Part shown: piece by piece, positions 1 to 4,995 of the stretch
How positions within the stretch are numbered: the first letter of the stretch is position 1
How the letters are laid out: each line of letters starts with the position of its first letter
Assembly (NCBI GenBank): GCA_026706505.1
Contig: JAPOYQ010000901.1
Coordinates: 1-6,673, forward strand
DNA: 6,673 nucleotides
Direction of reading: 5' to 3'
Origin: Gemmatimonadota bacterium
Lineage (GTDB): Bacteria > Latescibacterota > UBA2968 > UBA8231
Notes under the pieces: generated by a model
Database searches by the model: none
Told to the model about the DNA's origin: nothing
Seen by the model: the letters and a program-made list of their open reading frames with translations, nothing else
Translations under genes and position numbers: made by a program

Positions 1-468
1 CTCCTCGCCCCGGGCGCAATCGGGCTGCTCGGCATGCTGTTCTTCGGCAATCTGCTCAAGGAAAGCGGCGTCACCGAGCGCTTGGCCCAGACCGCCCGCA
101 CCTCGATGGTCGATATCGTCACCATCCTCCTCGGGTTCTCGGTCGGCTGCTCGACCCAAGCCCAGACCTTTCTCACGCCGCAGTCGGTACTCATCTTCAC
201 TCTCGGCGCTTTGTCCTTTGCAATCGCCACGGCCAGCGGCGTGCTCTTCGCCAAGCTTTTGAACCTCTTCACCAAAGACAAAATCAACCCCCTCGTCGGC
301 GCTGCCGGAGTCTCGGCCGTGCCCGACTCGGCCCGCGTGGTGCAGATGATGGGCCAGCGCGAAGACCCCAATAACTACCTGCTGATGCACGCGATGGCTC
401 CCAATGTCGCCGGAGTCATCGGCTCGGCGGTAGGTGCCGGCGTCTTGTGGTCCGTGCTAGTGGGATAG
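1..468 (+). CDS. oadB: Sodium-translocating oxaloacetate decarboxylase beta subunit, 3' part
   Basis: This is the last 155 residues of an integral membrane protein, open at the left window edge in frame 1. OadB-type subunits decarboxylate carboxybiotin carried by the alpha subunit and couple this to Na+ export across the inner membrane. The fragment shows several hydrophobic segments: around fragment residues 1-20, 36-50, 60-85 and 134-154. It also has the C-terminal family signature [17 protein letters not shown], then [20 protein letters not shown]. The Ser (codon 313-315) and Arg (codon 334-336), seven residues apart, match the Ser382/Arg389 pair known from Klebsiella OadB as important for Na+/proton coupling. 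The downstream oadA gene follows after 17 nt, which supports one operon. The substrate could also be methylmalonyl-CoA or glutaconyl-CoA, since beta subunits of these pumps are homologous; the OadA-like partner favours oxaloacetate. Confidence 0.93.
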   Translation, partial: LLAPGAIGLLGMLFFGNLLKESGVTERLAQTARTSMVDIVTILLGFSVGCSTQAQTFLTPQSVLIFTLGALSFAIATASGVLFAKLLNLFTKDKINPLVGAAGVSAVPDSARVVQMMGQREDPNNYLLMHAMAPNVAGVIGSAVGAGVLWSVLVG

Positions 469-473
469 ACAAC

Positions 474-477
474 GAGG
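474..477 (+). promoter_or_regulatory. Ribosome binding site deciding the oadA start
   Basis: GAGG lies 8 nt before GTG 486. This favours GTG 486 over the upstream in-frame GTG 447, which would lie inside oadB and add 13 residues with no family similarity. ATG 510 is also in frame but would cut into the first strand of the carboxyltransferase barrel. Confidence 0.6.
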
Positions 478-485
478 ATGCGATC

Positions 486-2288
486 GTGAATAAGAAGAAA
501 GTTCGCTTCATGTGCACAGCCTTCCGCGACGGCTTCCAGTCGGTCTATGGCGCGCGCGTTTTCACGTCCGATTTTCTACCCGCCGTCGCCGCGGCCAAGG
601 AAGCTGGCATCGACTACTTTGAGGCCGGCGGCGGGGCCTGTTTCCAATCGTTCTACTTCTACTGTGGCGAGGACGCCTTTGCCGCGATGGACGCCTTTCG
701 CGCCACGGTCGGCCCGGACGCCGACCTCCAGACCTTGGCGCGGGGAGTCAACGTAGTCGGCCTCGAATCGCAGTCGAGCGACATCATCAAGCTCCACGCC
801 GAACTCTTCAAAAAGCACGGCATCACCACCATCCGCAATTTCGACGCGCTCAACGACGTCGATAACCTCATCTACTCGGGGCAGTGCATTGTGGATGCCG
901 GGCTCAAACACCAAGTCTGCGTCACGCTGATGGAGCTGCCTCCGGGTTGCTCCGGAGCCCACGACGCGGCCTTCTACACCAAAACCTTGCGCCAGATACT
1001 AGACGCCGGCATCCCGTACGACGCGGTCTGCTTCAAGGATGCCTCGGGCACGGCCGTGCCCGCCAAAGTCTATGAGACCATCTCCGAGGCGCGTCTCATG
1101 CTGCCCGAAGACACCTTCATCCACTTCCACACGCACGAAACAGCCGGCATTGGCGTCAGTGCCAACATGGCCGCCCTCGACGCGGGTGCCGACGCCATTG
1201 ACCTGTCTATGGCTCCCTGCTCCGGCGGCACCTGCCAGCCCGACATCATCGTCATGTGGCACGCACTGCGCAGCTCCGACTACGACCTCGACATCGACGT
1301 CGACAAGGTCCGCGACGCCGAGGAAGTCTTCAAGGAGTGCATGGCCGACTACTTCCTGCCGCCCGAAGCAGTGGCCGTGGAGCCGATGATCCCCTGGAGT
1401 CCCATGCCCGGCGGCGCGCTGACAGCCAACACCCAGATGCTGCGCGACAACGGCATCATGGACAAATACCCAGACATGATCAAGGCCATGCGCGAGGTCG
1501 TCGAAAAGGGCGGGTTCGGCACCTCGGTGACGCCGGTCTCGCAATTTTACTTTCAGCAGGCTTTCAACAACGTCATGTTCGGCCCCTGGGAGCGGATCGC
1601 CGCGCCCTACGGCCAAATGGTATTGGGCTACTTCGGCAAGACGCCGGTCGCGCCCGATCCCTCAGTCGTCGAGATCGCCGCCCAACAGCTCGAGCTAGAG
1701 CCAACGACCCAAAAGCCGCTCGAACGCAACGACGCCGACCCAAACAAGGGCGTCGAACCAGCCCGCAAACAACTGCGAGAAGCTGGCCTTGAAGAGACGG
1801 ACGAAAACATTTTTATCGTCGCCGCCTGCCAAGACAAGGGCCTCGCCTTCCTCAAGGGAGAAGGCGAGATCGGCGTGCGCAAGGTCGAAAAAGAACAAGA
1901 GAAGGAAGCACCGGCTGACGGTCCAGCGCACTATGCGATCACCGTCAATGGCCGTCGCTATGCCGTGGCCATTGACGGCGACACGGCCACTGTTGATGGC
2001 CGTCGCTTCCAAGTCAGTTTGGAGCAATCGACAGATGCGGCGACTCCCTCTTCACCGGCACCCAAGGCCGGCGATGGCACGCCAGTGCAAGCCCAGATGC
2101 CTGGGAAAGTAATCCGCCACCTCGTCCAAGTCGGCGACCACGTAGAGGCGGGCGACGGAATCATCGTGCTCGAAGCCATGAAAATGGAAATGCCGGTAAC
2201 GGCTCCCGTCGGGGGCACAGTCGCCGATATTTTGGTACACGCCGGGGATCAAGTGGCCGACGGACAGGTGCTGGCGCGCATAAGCTAA
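486..2288 (+). CDS. oadA: Biotinylated carboxyltransferase: oxaloacetate decarboxylase alpha / pyruvate carboxylase subunit B
   Basis: This cytoplasmic 600-residue protein would transfer carboxyl groups between oxaloacetate/pyruvate and protein-bound biotin. An HMGL-like TIM barrel spans about residues 8-275. It shows RDGFQS with metal ligand Asp15, FKDASG with Lys184 (the usual carbamylated metal ligand), FHTHETAG with His215 and His217, and SGGTCQPD with Thr249 at the catalytic Thr position. The PYC/OADA conserved domain follows to about residue 440 (MPGGALTANTQML, GGFGTSVTPVSQFYFQQAFN). After a charged linker (467-480) comes a small beta-rich segment (482-510), a Pro/Ala-rich hinge, and a C-terminal biotinyl domain (about 532-600) with EAMKMEMP; Lys566 should carry biotin. 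The RDGFQS form, instead of the RDAHQS of classical OadA, recalls PycB/OadA proteins of Campylobacterota. Adjacent oadB argues for a Na+-pump decarboxylase, but a pyruvate carboxylase role remains possible. GTG start was chosen from the GAGG site and family N-termini. Confidence 0.92.
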   Translation: MNKKKVRFMCTAFRDGFQSVYGARVFTSDFLPAVAAAKEAGIDYFEAGGGACFQSFYFYCGEDAFAAMDAFRATVGPDADLQTLARGVNVVGLESQSSDIIKLHAELFKKHGITTIRNFDALNDVDNLIYSGQCIVDAGLKHQVCVTLMELPPGCSGAHDAAFYTKTLRQILDAGIPYDAVCFKDASGTAVPAKVYETISEARLMLPEDTFIHFHTHETAGIGVSANMAALDAGADAIDLSMAPCSGGTCQPDIIVMWHALRSSDYDLDIDVDKVRDAEEVFKECMADYFLPPEAVAVEPMIPWSPMPGGALTANTQMLRDNGIMDKYPDMIKAMREVVEKGGFGTSVTPVSQFYFQQAFNNVMFGPWERIAAPYGQMVLGYFGKTPVAPDPSVVEIAAQQLELEPTTQKPLERNDADPNKGVEPARKQLREAGLEETDENIFIVAACQDKGLAFLKGEGEIGVRKVEKEQEKEAPADGPAHYAITVNGRRYAVAIDGDTATVDGRRFQVSLEQSTDAATPSSPAPKAGDGTPVQAQMPGKVIRHLVQVGDHVEAGDGIIVLEAMKMEMPVTAPVGGTVADILVHAGDQVADGQVLARIS

Positions 2289-2989
2289 GCCACATCCCCG
2301 GTCCACACCTCGCGCCGCGTCCCATCGTCTTCGCGCAGCAGTAGTTGTCCGGCTGCGCCAAAACCCAACACCACGCCCGTGTACTCGCCGACTGCGACGT
2401 ACTGACCCAAATTGGCGCAGTAAGACTCCCACGCCGCACTCAGCGCCGCAAAGCCGCCTCTTTCCCAATGCCCGATCCACACCTGCAAATGCACCAGCAA
2501 CTCGTCCAATACCCGCTCGACATCGCGCTCGGTGCCCGTTTCAATCCGCAGCGAGGTAGCGGGCTGGCCGATGGACGCCGCCTCGTCGGCATCCATGTTG
2601 ACGTTGAGGCCGATTCCAAGGACGACCCCTTTGCAGCGCTCGGCCAAAATGCCGCAGATCTTGCGGCCACCCACCAGCACATCGTTGGGCCACTTGGTCT
2701 GCGCCACTAAACCGTTTTCCTCCAAATAGGCGACCACGCCCAAGGCGGCGGCCTGCGGCAGCGATAGGAACTGCAACGGTGACACAGCGGTCTGCAATAG
2801 CGCGGAAAAGGTCAAGTTGCGGCCGGGCCGGGCGAGCCATTGCCGCTCGTAGCGGCCCCGGCCAGCGGTCTGGGAACGAGCGGCGAGCACGAAGCCGTCG
2901 GGCAGATCCCGGCCCTCGCGCAGCCACTCGACCAAGGTCGTATTGGTCGAAGGCAACTCGTCGTGCCACTGGGGATCTTGGAATCGCAT
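2285..2989 (-). CDS. birA: Biotin-[acetyl-CoA-carboxylase] ligase, single-function type
   Basis: This 234-residue cytoplasmic enzyme activates biotin with ATP to biotinyl-5'-AMP and attaches it to the Lys of AMKM motifs. The catalytic core is intact: LPSTNTT (12-18), the biotin/adenylate loop GRGRYERQW (43-51), KWPND (99-103), then GGRKICGIL (107-115) with the conserved Lys110. LGIGLNVNM (124-132) and a C-terminal SH3-like domain (about 195-234) follow. There is no N-terminal winged helix, so it should not act as a biotin-operon repressor. The ATG at 2989 was chosen because the family begins just before the PSTN motif; an in-frame ATG at 3094 would add 35 unconserved residues. No good Shine-Dalgarno precedes 2989. 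The gene is convergent with oadA, whose product is its obvious substrate, and their stop codons overlap. Unusual: Glu48 sits where E. coli BirA has Gly120 in the biotin loop. Confidence 0.93.
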   Translation of the reverse strand: MRFQDPQWHDELPSTNTTLVEWLREGRDLPDGFVLAARSQTAGRGRYERQWLARPGRNLTFSALLQTAVSPLQFLSLPQAAALGVVAYLEENGLVAQTKWPNDVLVGGRKICGILAERCKGVVLGIGLNVNMDADEAASIGQPATSLRIETGTERDVERVLDELLVHLQVWIGHWERGGFAALSAAWESYCANLGQYVAVGEYTGVVLGFGAAGQLLLREDDGTRREVWTGDVA

Positions 2990-2996
2990 CGTCTTA

Positions 2997-3002
2997 AATA
3001 TA
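2997..3002 (-). promoter_or_regulatory. Possible birA -10 element (leaderless start)
   Basis: On the minus strand TATATT ends 7 nt before the chosen birA ATG. If it is a real -10 box, transcription would begin at or next to the start codon, giving a leaderless mRNA. This would fit the lack of a Shine-Dalgarno. The hexamer 17 nt upstream of the overlapping TATATA is a poor -35 match, so the call is tentative. Confidence 0.3.
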
Positions 3003-3035
3003 TAGACGAAGGCTAGGCCCCGAGAAAGTTCGCAT

Positions 3036-3065
3036 TTGACGATGAGATGTTCCTCTTGGTATTTT
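3036..3065 (+). promoter_or_regulatory. Candidate promoter for the PhoX-family gene
   Basis: TTGACG (3036-3041) and TATTTT (3060-3065) are separated by 18 nt, matching sigma70-type boxes at 5 of 6 and 4 of 6 positions. Transcription would start near 3072 and leave a leader of about 50 nt before ATG 3121. No recognisable Pho-box repeats were seen around it. If the organism is in the Bacteroidota/FCB group, its consensus may differ from the E. coli-type boxes used here. Confidence 0.35.
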
Positions 3066-3120
3066 CGTACAAGTCCCCTTCGAGCCGTTCTCATGCCTCT
3101 TAGCCATAGGAGACAATCTC

Positions 3121-4494
3121 ATGTCTGTTTCTAGACGCCAATTCCTCAAAAGCGCCGCGGCCGTTTCCATCGGCTTTGCCGGCCTCCATCGCCACCTCGC
3201 GTGGGGCGCTCCAGCGTCCGAGAATAGCTTTGGACCGCTCGTGCCCGACCCCGGAGGCATCCTCGACCTGCCCGAGGGATTTAGCTATCGGGTTCTCGCA
3301 CGCGCCGGCGAACTCATGGACGACGGCCTGCGATTGCCGGGCGCAGCCGACGGGATGGCTGCCTTCCCTGGCCCAGAGGGCCGCGTCGTTTTGGTATGCA
3401 ACCAAGAGCTGAGCCCCGGGTCGAAAGAAGCCGGTGCCTTCGGCGATGACAACGAGAATCTGGGCAAACTGCCCAAAGAAGATCTATACGACTGGGGCCA
3501 AGGCGAGATGCCGTCCTTGGGCGGCACCACGAACATCGTTTACAACGCGCAAACCGGCGTAGTGGAGCGGAAATTTCTCAGCTTGGCCGGCACGGTGCGC
3601 AACTGCGCCGGCGGGCCGACCCCGTGGCATAGCTGGATTAGCTGCGAAGAGACGGCCCAACGAGTCGAAGGTCCGATCGAAAAAGACCACGGCTACAACT
3701 TCGAGGTCCCCGCTACCACAGAAATCGGCCGCGCCACGCCAGTGCCGCTCAAGGCCATGGGGCGCTTTGTGCACGAGGCCGTCGCCGTAGATCCCCGCTC
3801 GGGAATCGTCTATCAAACCGAAGATACCGGCGACAGCTTGATCTACCGCTACATCCCCGACGCACCGGGCAAACTAATAGCCGGGCGGCTGCAAGCCTTA
3901 GCCGTAATCGACCATCCCGGCTTGGACACCCGCAACTGGGACAAAGCGCTGGTGTCTCCTGGCGAGCCACTCGCCGTGCGCTGGGTCGATATAGAAAACG
4001 TCGAATCCCCAGACAACGACTTGCGCATTCAGGGGTTTGAGGGCAAGGGATGCGCCCGCTTTGCCCGCGGCGAGGGCATGTGGTACGGCCGCGACGCGAT
4101 TTACTTTGTCTGCACTAGCGGCGGCCGCAAAAAGAAAGGCCAAATCTTCCGCTACCAGCCCAGCCCGCACGAGGGCACGGCCGATGAGAGCAAGGCACCG
4201 GGGACGCTCGAACTCTTTGTCGAGCCGAACGACGGCGACCTAGTCGACAACGCCGACAACCTCACGGTCTCGCCCTTTGGCGATTTGATCGTCTGCGAGG
4301 ACGGCAGCGGGGAAAACAACCTAGTCGGCGTAACGCCCGCAGGCCAGATCTACCGCTTCGGGCACAACCGCATGAACAATTCCGAATTCGCCGGCGCGAC
4401 CTTCTCGCCCGACGGCCAAGTGCTCTTCGTCAATATCCAGCATCCCGGCACCACGCTGGCCATCTACGGCCCCTGGGATCAGCGGCGATCCTGA
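3121..4494 (+). CDS. PhoX/DUF839 family protein with Tat signal (putative alkaline phosphatase)
   Basis: This 457-residue protein belongs to the PhoX-like beta-propeller family, whose characterised members are Ca2+/Fe3+-dependent phosphomonoesterases outside the cytoplasm. The N-terminus has a twin-arginine signal, SRRQFLK (4-10, Arg5-Arg6), then a hydrophobic stretch (11-21) and a probable cleavage near residue 30, so it should be exported folded. Family landmarks occur in order: NCAGGPTPWHSWISCEE (161-177), where the Cys matches the iron-ligand Cys of PhoX; GRFVHEAVAVDP (214-225); TEDTGDSLIYRYIP (233-246); ADNLTVSPFGDLIVCEDG (378-395); and FAGATFSPDGQVLFVNIQHPG (423-443). The length is on the short side for PhoX phosphatases, so phosphatase activity is inferred and some relatives lack a known substrate. 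ATG 3121 has AGGAGA at 3108-3113 with 7 nt spacing. It is divergent from birA and followed by a strong terminator, so probably monocistronic. Confidence 0.85.
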   Translation: MSVSRRQFLKSAAAVSIGFAGLHRHLAWGAPASENSFGPLVPDPGGILDLPEGFSYRVLARAGELMDDGLRLPGAADGMAAFPGPEGRVVLVCNQELSPGSKEAGAFGDDNENLGKLPKEDLYDWGQGEMPSLGGTTNIVYNAQTGVVERKFLSLAGTVRNCAGGPTPWHSWISCEETAQRVEGPIEKDHGYNFEVPATTEIGRATPVPLKAMGRFVHEAVAVDPRSGIVYQTEDTGDSLIYRYIPDAPGKLIAGRLQALAVIDHPGLDTRNWDKALVSPGEPLAVRWVDIENVESPDNDLRIQGFEGKGCARFARGEGMWYGRDAIYFVCTSGGRKKKGQIFRYQPSPHEGTADESKAPGTLELFVEPNDGDLVDNADNLTVSPFGDLIVCEDGSGENNLVGVTPAGQIYRFGHNRMNNSEFAGATFSPDGQVLFVNIQHPGTTLAIYGPWDQRRS

Positions 4495-4547
4495 CAGTAG
4501 CTACCCAAACCAACGTGCCCAAGCGGCACACAACTCATAGGCACACA

Positions 4548-4585
4548 AAGGCCCCGCGCTAGAATGGCTTCTAGCGCGGGGCTTT
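4548..4585 (+). terminator. Intrinsic terminator after the PhoX-family gene
   Basis: A perfect 14-bp GC-rich stem (4551-4564 with 4569-4582) closes on a TGGC tetraloop. It can be extended by one G-U and two A-U pairs to 4548-4585. The right arm runs into CTTT and then AAGTT, so the U tract is short. It lies 53 nt after the PhoX-family stop codon. The stem is strong enough to fold in either strand, but no gene converges from the right. Confidence 0.8.
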
Positions 4586-4663
4586 AAGTTGGGATCGAAT
4601 CAAAAGACGGGGGCAAAAGCTCGACTTGATTTTTAGGTACTCAGGCATATAATTCCCCTTTAT

Positions 4664-4713
4664 GGACCGTATACAGACCTCTTAAAATGAGTCCGTATAC
4701 GGTCCTTTTATTT
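4664..4713 (+). terminator. Second terminator-like hairpin with T tract
   Basis: The arms 4664-4678 (GGACCGTATACAGAC) and 4691-4705 (GTCCGTATACGGTCC) pair at 14 of 15 positions, with one A-C mismatch, around a 12-nt loop. TTTTATTT follows at 4706-4713, the arrangement expected of a plus-strand intrinsic terminator. It stands 79 nt beyond the first terminator with no gene between, so it may be a backup terminator. It could also be a protein-binding inverted repeat, since each arm contains the palindrome GTATAC. Confidence 0.6.
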
Positions 4714-4784
4714 GTTAGTTAATATTTCTCTTGACAATAAAATTTTATGTTAGTTAATCTTGTCTCTTGAAAATAGAATTTTAT
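4714..4784. repeat. Two imperfect tandem repeats of 35/36 bp
   Basis: Unit 1 is 4714-4748 and unit 2 is 4749-4784. Both begin GTTAGTTAAT, share TCTCTTGA in the middle and end in AATTTTAT. A third copy may begin as GTTATTGTCC at 4785 but degenerates. Unit 1 contains a perfect TTGACA (4731-4736), which becomes TTGAAA in unit 2. The run is very AT-rich and sits directly after the second hairpin. It could be a duplicated regulator-binding site or duplicated promoter piece; no protein is recognised. Confidence 0.75.
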
Positions 4785-4807
4785 GTTATTGTCCTTAATT
4801 TTTTCTC

Positions 4808-4813
4808 TATGAT
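4808..4813 (+). promoter_or_regulatory. Possible -10 box upstream of the secreted-protein gene
   Basis: TATGAT matches five of six consensus -10 bases. No good -35 lies at 16-18 nt; the best upstream box, TTGACA at 4731-4736, is much too far away and would need a different -10, for which only weak TTAATC at 4754-4759 is available. Transcription from here would leave a leader of about 175 nt containing the 4831-4866 inverted repeat. Confidence 0.25.
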
Positions 4814-4830
4814 TTGCGGTGTTTCTTAGA

Positions 4831-4866
4831 GTAGATTAATGTCATGATAAAGAGCCCTTAATCTAC
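4831..4866. repeat. 9-bp perfect inverted repeat, GTAGATTAA / TTAATCTAC
   Basis: The arms 4831-4839 and 4858-4866 are exact reverse complements separated by 18 nt. The stem is AT-rich and has no T tract after it, so it is not a typical terminator. The arm spacing, about two and a half helical turns centre to centre, would also suit a dimeric DNA-binding protein. It lies between the possible -10 box and the start codon of the next gene, so it could act in the leader RNA or as an operator. Confidence 0.5.
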
Positions 4867-4981
4867 GAAATTTAGCCATACCTAATAGGAGTTTTGAAGC
4901 CAGAATATCGCTTAACCCGAACTCACGTTGAGCTTACCTTTATGACGGCTTTGAAATGGATCGATTCTTTGGGAGAGTCCG

Positions 4982-4987
4982 AAGGAG
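4982..4987 (+). promoter_or_regulatory. Ribosome binding site deciding the start at 4996
   Basis: AAGGAG lies 8 nt before ATG 4996. The frame stays open upstream to 4876, with another ATG at 4942 and a TTG at 4894. Only 4996 has a well-placed site and puts the signal peptide at the very N-terminus. ATG 4988 and ATG 4991 sit too close to the site and are in another frame. Confidence 0.75.
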
Positions 4988-4995
4988 ATGATGTT

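Larger units (their letters stand above)
4495..4995. other. Long non-coding region, AT-rich from about 4620
   Basis: No convincing gene lies in these 501 bases. The first part (4495-4620) resembles the flanking GC-rich DNA and holds a terminator. From about 4620 to 4880 the sequence becomes very AT-rich and carries a second terminator-like hairpin, two tandem 35/36-bp repeats and a 9-bp inverted repeat. Composition returns toward normal by about 4900. The remainder (4880-4995) is probably the leader of the next gene. The only minus-strand reading frame here crosses into that gene and looks like a shadow. Confidence 0.7.

Noticed and set aside
447..485. GTG 447 as the oadA start, overlapping oadB by 22 bases
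   Set aside because: The extra 13 residues fit no family N-terminus, and GTG 486 has GAGG at proper spacing.
999..1616. Minus-strand reading frame of 205 codons inside oadA
   Set aside because: It is a shadow of the conserved carboxyltransferase coding frame, with no ribosome binding site or recognisable motif.
2345..2710. Plus-strand reading frame of 121 codons opposite birA
   Set aside because: It is fully antisense to a well-conserved biotin ligase and has no ribosome binding site or family features.
4714..4784. 35/36-bp direct repeats as a CRISPR remnant
   Set aside because: The two copies are directly adjacent without a spacer, are not palindromic, and no cas gene is nearby.
4894..4995. 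Earlier starts (TTG 4894 or ATG 4942) for the secreted protein
   Set aside because: They would put up to 34 polar residues before the signal peptide. AGGAG at 4887-4891 is only 2 nt from TTG 4894, and ATG 4942 has no good site, whereas ATG 4996 has AAGGAG at 8 nt.
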